This document shows positions 42,263 to 52,403 of a DNA stretch of 64,000 nucleotides, in pieces. Within the stretch, counting starts at the first letter, position 1. Each line of letters starts with the position of its first letter. The DNA lies in NCBI GenBank assembly GCA_037127255.1, contig JBANSL010000005.1, positions 76,761,160 through 76,825,159 of the forward strand. The letters are read 5' to 3'. This DNA is from Persicaria tinctoria (taxonomy: Eukaryota > Streptophyta > Magnoliopsida > Caryophyllales > Polygonaceae). A program made the translations under genes and the position numbers. The notes below the pieces were generated by a model that was given only the letters and a program-made list of their open reading frames with translations, did not search any database and was not told the origin of the DNA.

Positions 42263-43642
42263 ATGGACGACGGTGACCGGCAAACTTGTTCAGCAACGAC
42301 GGAGTCTTCGTCCTCGGATTCCTGGCAGATTCAATGGCAAGAAACCAAGCGCATATTCTACAAAGCGCTCAACCAGGTCAGGATTCAGCAGGGTTTACCA
42401 CCATTCAATCACCCTTCCTTCAAGAATCAAGAAAACATTCAATCGGTTTTCGTCAAGATTCAATTCGAAAAATATGAAATCTCTGTTGAAGTTCTATATC
42501 AGGTGTTCTCTGGATTTGGGGTTATAGAGAACATTGAAAAGTTTGGATCTTCGATTGGGTTTCACTCGCAAATTCGTTTTCAAAACAAGGAGTCTGCTAT
42601 CAAGGCGTTCAGTTCGCTAAATGGGAGGAATATCTACGATCATTGCTGCCAATTAGAGTTATTCTTGGTAGAAGAAATTGAAACGGAGCCGTGTAATCCC
42701 ACCGATGACGAACCAGACCAAGAAAGGGAACTTGAAGGTCCAACCGATGAAACTGAATTCGACGATTCTAAACACGCGATAGAGACGATTGCCCCAATCG
42801 TGCAAGACGCAGCTGAGACTCTTGATGGAAGCCACCAATCTGCCTTCGAATTGCAAAGAAGTTCCCGTCAGGAGCACAAGGCGCGTCTAGAGTCGTCTAT
42901 AGCAGGACAAGGCATGGAAATAGTGGAAGAGTTCAACAAAATCGAACAAGAAGACGACTTGGACAAGTATAACGAAAAGTTCGAGGAACTTCGCATCGGG
43001 ATGCTGGCCTACAATCCCGACCTACCAGAGATGTACTTTGTAGCCAGTTACATCAGGGGACTCCGACCGGAGGTCAGGTTACTGGTTGAGATTGGGAGGC
43101 CGGAAAGCTTAGCGGCTGCATTGAAGCTTTCCCGATTGCACAACGAAGGAGTACATGCAATGCTTCGGATTTCTAAGATTCCATGGAGGATGCACGATTC
43201 GGAACCCCAGTTTGTCGAGGACGAGGCCTTAGAATTCACACAAGGCAGAGAAAACCCAGGAGTGGATCGACGACTGATCGACGACGGCGAGTATGGAAAA
43301 GATCTAGCGCACAACGAAGAAATTGCATATTCATTCGAAGTGTTAAACCAAGAAATCAATGAGGTCCCGAATGATCTTCTAAATCAGTCTAAGAGTTCGG
43401 TGCAGGATGAATTGAAGATCAATTCAATGCCATTCAATGACGACGACCGTGAAAAGCTTCCAAATCAACAGAGAACTTTCAAGGTAAATCGCAAACCCTC
43501 TAAACCTCTCATCTATTGTGGTGAAATCAACTGGTTGGCTGAATTGGTGATACACTCGATTGAACTAATGGAAATTAGGCTGGCAAATTCTAGAATAGAT
43601 TCAGTTGCCAGTGTGAGAAATTCGAGTGCACACCAAGTGTAA
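42263..43642 (+). CDS. RRM-gag fusion protein (retrotransposon-derived)
   Basis: 459 codons from ATG 42263 in a strong context (AGCCATGGA). Residues about 60-136 form an RRM of the polypyrimidine-tract-binding type: VFVKIQFEKYEISVEVLYQV, a FGSSIGFHSQIRFQNKESAI segment and NGRNIYDHCCQLELF, which resembles the plant PTB signature GRNIYDxCCQL. An acidic linker (137-217) follows, and then a gag core (about 218-296) with EFNKIEQEDDLDKYNEKFEE and LPEMYFVASYIRGLRPEV. The rest is unassigned, with no zinc knuckle. The natural C-terminus is cut by the LTR at 43638, which supplies the stop. The long frame has no internal stop. I infer capture of a host PTB-like exon by a retrotransposon gag. Confidence 0.75.
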   Translation: MDDGDRQTCSATTESSSSDSWQIQWQETKRIFYKALNQVRIQQGLPPFNHPSFKNQENIQSVFVKIQFEKYEISVEVLYQVFSGFGVIENIEKFGSSIGFHSQIRFQNKESAIKAFSSLNGRNIYDHCCQLELFLVEEIETEPCNPTDDEPDQERELEGPTDETEFDDSKHAIETIAPIVQDAAETLDGSHQSAFELQRSSRQEHKARLESSIAGQGMEIVEEFNKIEQEDDLDKYNEKFEELRIGMLAYNPDLPEMYFVASYIRGLRPEVRLLVEIGRPESLAAALKLSRLHNEGVHAMLRISKIPWRMHDSEPQFVEDEALEFTQGRENPGVDRRLIDDGEYGKDLAHNEEIAYSFEVLNQEINEVPNDLLNQSKSSVQDELKINSMPFNDDDREKLPNQQRTFKVNRKPSKPLIYCGEINWLAELVIHSIELMEIRLANSRIDSVASVRNSSAHQV

Positions 43643-46229
43643 CGACCCGAAATTTAAGTACCCGAATTAACCTCCATAAACCTACTTAGAAGGTAAATAA
43701 GGTTCGGAATACTAGATTACCGGGGAACGTTATAGAAGAAGTTTGATCTTCTTCCGTGAGCTTTGGATCTTACGACCGAGTACGAGTTATTATTAGGTTC
43801 ATTTAAGCGGAAAATTTAGTTGTCAAAAGATGGGGATTGCGAACCCCGAAAAGATCGTAAGCCCGTTGGAGGCTTTACCTGTCCTAGACTATCGTGAAAA
43901 CGTTTCGAACAGAAATAAAAGCGGAAATCATAAATACAACAAAATGCCACGGCCACGCCGGGTCAAAACGATAAAACGTATGAGCAAAAGAGTACGAATG
44001 TCAAGCGCCTCCCTCACTCTAATCGTCCAAAAGGTCCGTCCCGACAACCATCCACATAAGTAAGTCATATCGGGTAAGGGGTACCTGAATCTAAAAACAA
44101 GAAATAAATCGGGGTCAATCATCGGAAATATACACACTCAATGCCATATAAAGAGGCATACTTAAACTACATGAATGTTAAAATGCAACACATAAGCAAG
44201 TGTGTAGATATATATAAATGCGAAATAAACACGCAAGAGCCCGTATCATCATCATAATCATCATCATTATCATCATCATCACCATCATATCATAATATCT
44301 TCTCAAACGTACTCATCCTTCTCAAACATACTCATACTTCTCAAACATACTCATCCTTTCTCATCATAAGTCTTTCATCATTTCATTCCGGTTCCATCGA
44401 GTATAAGTCATTTATTCAGATTTTGACGGCCGTCCTACCATAGACACATAGCATACATATGAAGTGTTGGATTTACTAGGTTCATCCTACGTCATATTAC
44501 CAGTGTATATTCCTAAGCATGTTACTAGGTCGCATGATGCATGAAGACTCTCGATAAGACAAAGATTATCACATAAATCCATCATGAGTAAGTCCAGGGG
44601 ACTTACCTGGAGTCCGGAGAATAAGCAAGCAATAAAGTGCACAACCAAGGATCCAATCAACAAGAGCCTATTAATTTCATTAAGCTTTCATTAGGTGGTA
44701 TTCTAATGCAAGGTACCCAACCTAATAATCAACATACATCCACATGAGGTTCACGATTCTATAGATTACGCACTTTGGTTAAGTGATTCGGACTTAACCA
44801 GTTATAATCTATATCGTATTATCACATAATCGATTTCTTCTTATCGGATCATAAGCCAAGTTATGGGTATACTTCATTTCTGTATTTTATATGCTCTAAG
44901 TTTCGGTTATGCCATCACATATTTAACCATATTCTTAGCATTCCCTTAACCAAGTTTTCTAACCGAGTCATTATAAACACTGGTTACTAAAATTATAATA
45001 AATCTTGATTCAACCGTTGGATTGCCGTAATATTTTGAAGGACAGTTAGATAACATTCCCATGTACATCATATTAAAATTTCAGCCGAATCAGACCGTTG
45101 GATTGGAATTAAAGTCCGAATTACAGAGGCATATATAACCATTTTGTTTGTTGTGACGTTTGCTACAAAACGCAACCTAAAACACATAGAGGCTCCACTT
45201 CCTATGCCCTAATTTATACATAAGGCTCCTAAATTATAGAGGGAAAGGTGGATGAGAGATTACCCTCGGAGCCTCTCTCGAAAAAGACCAAATTACCCCT
45301 CCAAGCTTCCCGGGACCTTGCGCCAAGCACCTAGCATTTTTGACAAATCCAAACCAAAACATAAAAGGAATTCGGAGACAAAAACCTTCAAAATTAGTTG
45401 TAAAACAAGTATAAAATCAGATTTGAAGGGGAGGAAACCAAGACTCACCCAAACACACTTGAAAACCTCAAGAACACAAAGGGCTTGGCATAGCTGGCTC
45501 AAAAATGGGCCTCAACGGGCAGCTTGTTGGGACTGGATTTTTGTGAAATCACTATGGTTGGAAAGGCCTCTCTTTTGTGGATATTTAGCTTCAAGAATCA
45601 GCCAAAAAGCTTGAGTGAGGAGGGAGTTATGGTGGTTTGAAGTTGGGGTTGCTGGTTTGGCTGCTCAAGGGAGCAAAGCTAGGTTTTCCACTTCTTTTCT
45701 TTCTCTTTTCTCTCTAGTGCCGAGAGGCTTTGTGTATGGGGAGCTCAGGCTGAGTTTATGGGTGTTTATTAAGGGAAAAGATGGAGCAAATTGGTCAAGG
45801 ATCCATCAAGAGCCTAGGTTTACAACTAGGGAGCACATAGTACATGAATAGTGAGCACCTAGCTAGGTTTGTCTTCACCATTTCAAATGAGGGGGGACAC
45901 AAGTGTGGCTCCTTTGGGGCTGGCAGAATTGAGTTTAAATAAGGGGGATTTGGTGTTAAAATTACGTAAAGAAAAGTCGTGACATGTTACGAAAATTACC
46001 GAAATAAACGGATGATAAGGCTTTCGCCTCACTAATATTTCTCGGAAAATTATCATACGAATTCCAATAGATTGGAGTTGTAATCCTCTTTCCATATAAA
46101 ATATGTCATCCAAAAATTTTAAAATTTTCCGGGTTTTCAAAATCGTCAAAAGAAGGATAATTGACCGAATTATCCCTCGGAAATTAATTAAATCTTAATT
46201 ATTCATAATTAAAATTTTCGGTCTTTACA
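43638..46229 (-). repeat. Left LTR of the Tekay-like chromovirus (acts as solo LTR)
   Basis: 2,592 bp from TGTAACGACCCG to TCTTTACA, flanked on BOTH sides by CCAAG (43633-43637 and 46230-46234), as a solo LTR would be. It matches 52404-54986 with about two dozen differences and one 9-bp indel. It includes an ATC-rich microsatellite (about 44246-44290) and three tandem CTTCTCAAACATACTCAT units (about 44296-44352). Short frames within it have no function I recognise. Confidence 0.92.
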
Positions 46230-46246
46230 CCAAGTGTTTGAGAAAA

Positions 46247-46317
46247 TGTTCGATAAGGGTATTTATATACTAATACCCTAATTCTAATCTCTACACATAA
46301 TATCCATATACATGACA
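46247..46317. repeat. Right terminal repeat of the RRM-gag unit, shortened
   Basis: 71 bp from TGTTCGATAAGGG to CATGACA match the last 71 bp of the left repeat (41888-42135). The remaining ~180 bp are missing. An identical second copy is at 55004-55074 because of the local duplication. Confidence 0.65.
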
Positions 46318-46725
46318 GAAAACTAGTGGTTCTAAGCAATGCCTAGTTTTACTCATGCGCACCGTAGATTCGTATAAAACTGCAACAACTAGATTTATCC
46401 ATCTTTACATGCACCGTAAGTGCGTTTTAGTGTGCATAACTAACCAGCCTAATTTATGCTAGTTATGGACGGCCTAACAGAGGAATTAGACAAGGTAACC
46501 TCTTAGCTCCGCACATATTTATACTAGTTATGGAAGGCCTCTTTAGAGAATTACACAAAGAAGCATTACTAGAAGATGCTCTAGTAGGGAATAAATTAAC
46601 AAAGACTGGCACCCGGCACCCCCGTACTCTTCCTAACCTTTGTAGATGATACTCTAATATTATTCGCTAAAGCAACTCACACCGGTCTTAATACTATCCA
46701 AAACATGCTAAATAATTTCTCAAAC
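46318..46725 (+). pseudogene. Duplicated LINE RT fragment, cut at 46725
   Basis: Near-identical to 55075-55482, with a handful of substitutions over about 400 bp. It encodes decayed non-LTR RT sequence (LLAPHIFILVMEGLFRELHK and a FVDDTLI-type catalytic motif). It stops abruptly at CTCAAAC (46725), where chromovirus 3' sequence begins, while the other copy continues as LINE. Confidence 0.8.
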
Positions 46726-47057
46726 ATATGATCTCATTACGGCTCAATCAAAACAGAGGGTGGATTAACATCCACCTCTAAGGCTAAGCCTTATTCCTTT
46801 TCCTAGGTTCAACATTCCGACATACCATCATTTATCAACCATACTCACAACAATCACATAATCATAGCGATATCATATCAGTCATATATCATAAAGTATC
46901 ACATATCAATGATAATCACGTCATGTAGGACCGCTCATGGGCCCCACCACGCACATATCAATCACAGAAATCGTGCACTCAGTCACGGAGGTAAACACCC
47001 AATCACACATAGTACGGCTAAGGGTCGGGTCCCCTCTCCCAGGTACTCACCGGCCAC

Positions 47058-49046
47058 TCACGCAGTCAAAGCTATATCTGCCCGTGGCTGTACATACGAC
47101 GCTAGCAACTCATCTAATACATCTCCATAGCTCGCCCGTATACTCTCCTCTGTCTCCCAAATGGCCTCCTCGGGGCTCCTTCTAGCCCACTGTATAAGTA
47201 CCAACGGTACCTCTCTACGCCTCAGCTTCTTGACCCGTCGGTCAAGAACAGCAATCGGATGCTCCACGAAGGTATGGTCAGGTGTTATCTCTAATCCAGA
47301 GTAGTCCAATCTGTGACTCGGATCTGGCTTGTACTTCCTCAGCTGTGACACGTGGAAGACATCGTGTATACCGGCCAAACGGGGCGGTAAAGCAACTCTG
47401 TAAGCAACCTCTCCTACTCGCTCGAGGATCTCAAAGGGGCCCACATATCTAGGGCTCAGTTTGCCCTTCATCCCGAATCGTCGGATCCCTCTCGTCGGTG
47501 ACACTCGCAACCAGACATGATCTCCAACCTCAAAGGCCAACTCAGTCCTGCGCCTATCAGCATACTTCTTCTGTCGGTCATGCGCAACCCTCAGATGCTC
47601 TCGGATCCGTCTGACCTGATCTGTCGCCTCCTGTACGTACTGTGGTAGTGTCCCCACTCGGTCAGCAGGCTCATCCCAGCAGATAGGCGACTTGCATCGC
47701 CTCCCGTACAACGCCTCAAAAGGAGCCATCCTGATCGATGAATGATAGCTGTTGTTGTACGAGAACTCTACTAGGGGAAGATGCCGAACCCAAAGGTTCC
47801 CCCACTCCAAAACACAAACCCTCATCATATCCTCTAGCGTCTGAATCGTCCTCTCGCTCTGCCCGTCCGTCTGCGGGTGATAGGCCGTGCTGAAATGCAA
47901 CTTGCTCCCCAGAGCCTCGTGCACCTGCCTCCAGAATCTCGAAGTGAAGCGGCCATCTCTATCAGATACTATCCTCTCGGGAACCCCATGCAACCTCACT
48001 ATATGCTGTATGAAAGCTCGGACCAAATCAGACACAGGCCATGTCTCCTGAATCGGAATGAAATGAGCGGTCTTGGTCAACCTGTCGACCACCACCCAAA
48101 TCGCATCAAAGCCTCGTACATCTCTCCTCAATCCTGTCAGGAAGTCCATCGTGATATCCGTCCACTTCCACACAGGGTCAGGAAGTGATCGTGTCATCCC
48201 TCCAGGCTTCTGGTGCTCTATCCGCACCTGCTGGCAGACCTTACATCGCGCTACAAACAAAGCGACGTCAGTCTTCATCCTGCGCCACCAGAACGTCCTC
48301 CTCAAGTCCTGGTACATCTTATTCGATCCTGGATGGACCGAATAAGGAGTGGAATGTGCCTCTATCATGATCTTCTGCTTCAGGTTGTGCACATCAGGCA
48401 CAACAACTCGTCCCTGCAACATCAGCATCCCATCATCTCGGACGGTAAAAGACCTACAGTGGCCCTGGGCCATGCACTGTCGGATATCGGCAATCCGCTG
48501 ACACTCTGTCTGCGCTCGTCGGATCTCATCCATCAACTTTGACTGAACCTCTAGGAAACTCAGCTGCCCACTCTCTCGCTGTGACCAGACCTCTATCCCA
48601 CAACTGATCAGATCCCGCTGCAACTCAGGTCGAGCCGTCAATCTGGACAAAACAATCTCCTGACGAGTCTTCCGACTCAAGGCGTCGGCCACCACATTGG
48701 CCTTCCCCGGGTGATACTCAATCTCCAACTCGTAGTCCTTGATCAACTCCAGCCACCTCCTCTGACGCATGTTCAGCTCCTTCTGCGTGAAAATGTACTT
48801 CAGATTTTTGTGATCGGTCATGATCCTCACTGACGTGCCATACAGATAGTGCCTCCAGATCTTGAGCGCATGTACCACTGCGGCTAGCTCAAGATCGTGC
48901 GTGGGGTATGACTCCTCCCCTGGCTTCAGCTGGCGTGAAGCGTAAGCGATGACCCGATCCCTCTGTTGTAGCACACAACCTAAACCTGAACTCGAAGCAT
49001 CCGTGTAGATCACGAAGTCCTCCGTCCCCTCTGGTAGTGCTAACAC
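47058..49046 (-). pseudogene. Chromovirus pol: RNase H, integrase, chromodomain
   Basis: The minus strand encodes 662 residues in one frame: RNase H with [30 protein letters not shown] and [11 protein letters not shown], then the zinc domain ([13 protein letters not shown]...CKVCQQ), integrase with [30 protein letters not shown] and [16 protein letters not shown] (D-D-E intact), a [10 protein letters not shown] module and a chromodomain-like end ([18 protein letters not shown] and [15 protein letters not shown]). It is separated from RT by a one-base frameshift near 49045-49055. Its first codon here is therefore internal, not a true start. Confidence 0.9.
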
Positions 49047-50884
49047 TGGCGGGATGTCAACTTCTGCTTCAGCAGATCAAAACTGGCCTGGCACGCCGGG
49101 CTCCACTCGAAGGGTACTCCCTTCTTTGTCAACTGCGTCATCGGCCTAGCTATGCTGGAGAAACCCTCGACGAACCGTCGGTAATAGCTAGCCAAACCTA
49201 GAAAAGACCTGATGTCTCTAACGTTCTTGGGGACCTCCCAAGCAACGATAGCATCAACCTTCGATGCGTCTACTGATATCCCTGCTGCGAATATAACATG
49301 ACCAAGAAACATCACCTCGGAGAGCCAGAACTCACACTTGCTAAACTTCCCGAACAATTTATGCTTCTGCAGAATCCTCAGCACAATCCTCAGGTGCTCA
49401 GCATGCTCCTCTCTGCTCCTCGAGTAGATCAAGATGTCATCGATAAATACCACCACGAATCTGTCAAGAAAATCGATGAACACCCTGTTCATCAACTCCA
49501 TGAAGGTGGCTGGCGCGTTGGTTAGCCCGAACGGCATAACCACAAACTCGTAGTGTCCGTATCTAGTCCTGAAGGCCGTCTTCGGGATGTCCTCTGCCTT
49601 CACCCTCAGCTGGTGATAACCCGAACGCAAATCTATCTTTGAGAAGACGACAGCTCCCTGCAGCTGATCCATCAAGTCGTCTATTCTCGACAACGGGTAA
49701 CGGTTCTTCACCGTAGCCCGGTTCAACTCTCTGTAATCTATGCATAGCCTCAACGACCCATCCTTCTTCTTCACGAACAACACTGGTGCTCCCCACGGCG
49801 AAGCACTCGGCCTGATGTAGCCCTTCCCGGCTAGCTCCTCCAACTGTGCCTTCAGCTCGGCCATCTCTGTCGGCGCCATCCTGTACGGGACCCTCGAAAT
49901 CGGCCTGGTGCCCGGCTCCAACTGTATAGCGAAATCAACATCTCGCTGTGGCGGAAGTCCTGGTAGCTCGTCTGGGAAAACGTCAGCAAACTCACTAACA
50001 ACGGGGACATCTGTCAGGCTGGGTCGCTCGCGATCCACATCTAAAGCGTAACACCAGTAGCTCGTGCATCCCTGGTCTAGAAGTCTCGCCGCTCGAACGG
50101 CGCTAATCTGGGCTCCGTTCCTTTTGGGGTCGTCCCCCCACACCTCGTGCTCAGTCCCATCCTCCGCGAGGATGGAAACTGTACGGGTCCTCAGGTTGAG
50201 GATCGCCCCGTAGAAGTTCATAAAATCCATCCCCAAGATCATCTCATCTGTCCGCAGTGGCATGACTATCAAGTCAGTGGGCCACTCTCGCTCTCCTATC
50301 CGAATGGGGCATCCTAGGATCTCACGCCCCGTCCTAACCCTAGCCCCATCCACCATACGCACTACTAACGCAGGACATATCGAACATACAAGTTTAAATC
50401 TAGCTACGCATGAATCTGCTATAAAGCAGTGGGTTGCCCCGGTATCGAACAAAATGCGAATAGTAGAGCCACAAAACGATATCGTACCTATGGAAGTCGG
50501 AGCTGTCGAATCACTGTTCCGCATCGGGAACACGCGAGGCGGTGGGGGTGGTAAGAAATCAGTGTCTATAGCTATCGCTGCCAGCTGTGCAGAACCTCTG
50601 CCCTGGCCGGGTCCTGTCGACCCTGCCGACGACTGTGTCTGCTGATGCTGGTAAGATCCTCGGCCGCCTCGACCTCCTCCTCTACCTCTACCTCGACCTC
50701 CACCTCGTCCTCGTCCTCCTCTAAAGTTGTTGTCTCCTCGACCACCTCCGTAGCTACTATCTCCTCGGCCAGCTCCCGAGGGAGTCCCCCTCCCCTGACC
50801 CTGTGCATAACAAATCTGAGCGGGTCTCGGTGCCTCTGGAAGGCGTAAAGCTGAAGCTGCAGGAGTGACTGAAGATCTCTCACC
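49040..50884 (-). pseudogene. Chromovirus protease and reverse transcriptase
   Basis: In frame with gag after a UAG at 50887-50885. A Gly/Arg-rich RGG stretch (about 50645-50790) is followed by protease ([15 protein letters not shown]), RT with [51 protein letters not shown] and the catalytic FIDDILIYS, and the thumb/connection ([16 protein letters not shown]). The frame ends in a premature stop at 49040 because of the single-base shift. The catalytic residues look intact, so only two lesions separate this pol from an open frame. Confidence 0.9.
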
Positions 50885-51898
50885 CTACGGGCACATGATA
50901 GCACGATGTCCTACCCCTCCACACGTGTAGCAGGAAATGAACTTCCTAGGGCAGTCTGTCTGGTAGTGGCCCTCCTCGCGGCAGCTGTGGCAGATAATAG
51001 CTCTCACTCTAGCCTCGCGGTATGATGATACAGGTACAGCTGGAATGGCCCAAGTGGTCCCTCTAGTCGATCCTCCTCTCGCTAGCCCCTTCCCTGGGCC
51101 CCTATCAAATCTGTGTTCCGCGGGTCGTGGCCTCTTTCCGCCAGATGGAGTGCGGAAATCTGAAGACGTGGCAACTGTCAGACGTAGCTGCTGGTCATAG
51201 CGAAGGATCATCTCTAGAAATCTGTCATATGTCATTCCCTCCATGCTGGTAGAGATCAGAAGAACGTCTGGCAGAAGCCTCATAGAAAGCATGCGGATGC
51301 GCATCTCGTCGGTGTTACAGACCTTTCCACAATAGACGAGCTCCTTCTTGAACTGGCAGACGATCTCGGAGATAGATAGCCGTGGGTCATAGCGGGTGCT
51401 GAAGAATGCAACCTCTCGTGTTGCTTGTGTCCCAGATGGACAGTACTCTCTCAGCATCAACTTCCTGAACTCCTCGTAGGTCCATGCAGTACGATCATCA
51501 CAGTAGACAAGCCATCTGTCATAAGCATCTCCTTTAAGCTGCCCAGCCGCAAGCCTCTGTCTCTCCGCATCGGGTACTCCAATCAAGCTGAAAACTCCCT
51601 CGAGTCCCCTGAAGAACTGCTCGATATCCTCTCCGGGTCTGGCCTCGAAGATAGGCGGGCTACTCTGTGATAGTCTCTTCACCCAGTCGGTGACGCCAGC
51701 CGATCTCTCTCGCTCTAGCAACGCGAGTAATGCCCTCTCTATCACTGATCCCTGCTGCTCCCTATCAGCCTCTCCCTCGTGCTGTCCGGGGATCTCGACC
51801 TCAACATCGGTCTCAGTTTCAGTCTCTGTCTTGAGAATGCGGCCACGACCTCGGCCACGTGGTCTCCCGCGTCCTCTACTAATCTGGGTGTCGACCAT
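50885..51898 (-). CDS. Chromovirus gag with two zinc knuckles
   Basis: I choose ATG 51898 (MVDTQISRGRGRPRGRGRGR), because the frame further upstream has no ATG. About 337 residues: a basic Arg/Gly N-terminus, an acidic Glu-rich region, a retrotransposon gag core (FRGLEGVFSLIGVPDAERQR, AYDRWLVYCDD, FRKLMLREYCPSG) and two CCHC knuckles, CHSCREEGHYQTDC and CYTCGGVGHRAIMC. The frame ends with UAG two codons after the second knuckle. Pol continues in the same frame, so the UAG either ended a gag-pol fusion by mutation or allows readthrough. Confidence 0.88.
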   Translation of the reverse strand: MVDTQISRGRGRPRGRGRGRILKTETETETDVEVEIPGQHEGEADREQQGSVIERALLALLERERSAGVTDWVKRLSQSSPPIFEARPGEDIEQFFRGLEGVFSLIGVPDAERQRLAAGQLKGDAYDRWLVYCDDRTAWTYEEFRKLMLREYCPSGTQATREVAFFSTRYDPRLSISEIVCQFKKELVYCGKVCNTDEMRIRMLSMRLLPDVLLISTSMEGMTYDRFLEMILRYDQQLRLTVATSSDFRTPSGGKRPRPAEHRFDRGPGKGLARGGSTRGTTWAIPAVPVSSYREARVRAIICHSCREEGHYQTDCPRKFISCYTCGGVGHRAIMCP

Positions 51899-52387
51899 GC
51901 TGACAACTGGACATTTAAGTGTACTCAATAAACAACTAAATAAAACGTCTTCTTCAAGGAAGACGGCCCTCAGGGATATTCATTTCACATAATTACATCC
52001 CTTCAAGGGGATGGCCCGCAGGCACAGTTTTATATCACACAGAGGCTAACTAGATAGCTATCCTTCAAGGGATAGCTTGGCGAGCCCGCCTCTAAATCCT
52101 ATCCTACTCCAACCACCATGGTTGCTCCCTTGGAGTCTTCCAGGCCCGTCTGTAAGGAAAAGCTAGGCAGTCTACCCGAACCCTTCTACATCTCTAAGGA
52201 TGCCTATCGCCTTGTCTCTACCCGTCGATCCTATCTCTCGTCTATAAAGATCCTAACCATTTTCATTTTCCAAAGGGTTTTCATCTTTGCCCTTTAAACA
52301 CTTCGAAATCCTTGAAAATTTCCAAAACGGTGGGCGGGTTTTGAAAATTAATTTTTAACTCGTGCGTACTCAGGTCGAACAACCTTA

Positions 52388-52399
52388 GCTCTGATACCA
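52388..52399 (-). promoter_or_regulatory. Chromovirus primer-binding site
   Basis: The minus strand reads TGGTATCAGAGC four bases after the end of the 5' LTR (52404). Orientation and spacing are normal. Confidence 0.92.
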
Positions 52400-52403
52400 A
52401 CTT

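Larger units (their letters stand above)
41888..46317. mobile_element. LTR unit carrying an RRM-gag fusion gene (split by a chromovirus LTR)
   Basis: The unit starts TGTTATGTCC and ends CATATACATGACA. GAAAA flanks both sides (41883-41887 and 46318-46322). The terminal repeats are 41888-42135 and a shorter 46247-46317, which share TATTTATATACTAATACC...CATATACATGACA. Inside is one ORF on the + strand, with a TGGTATCAGAGC primer site 53 bases before its ATG. The LTR itself looks minus-oriented (TATATAAATACCC box and a GGGGGGAG polypurine tract read on the minus strand). The orientation of gag relative to the LTR is therefore contradictory and suggests a rearranged cDNA. Confidence 0.6.

Noticed and set aside
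45252..45851. ORFs of 120 and 78 codons in the chromovirus LTR
   Set aside because: Present in both LTR copies (45252-45851 and 54189-54617) but broken differently by substitutions. No domain is seen, and LTR sequence explains them.
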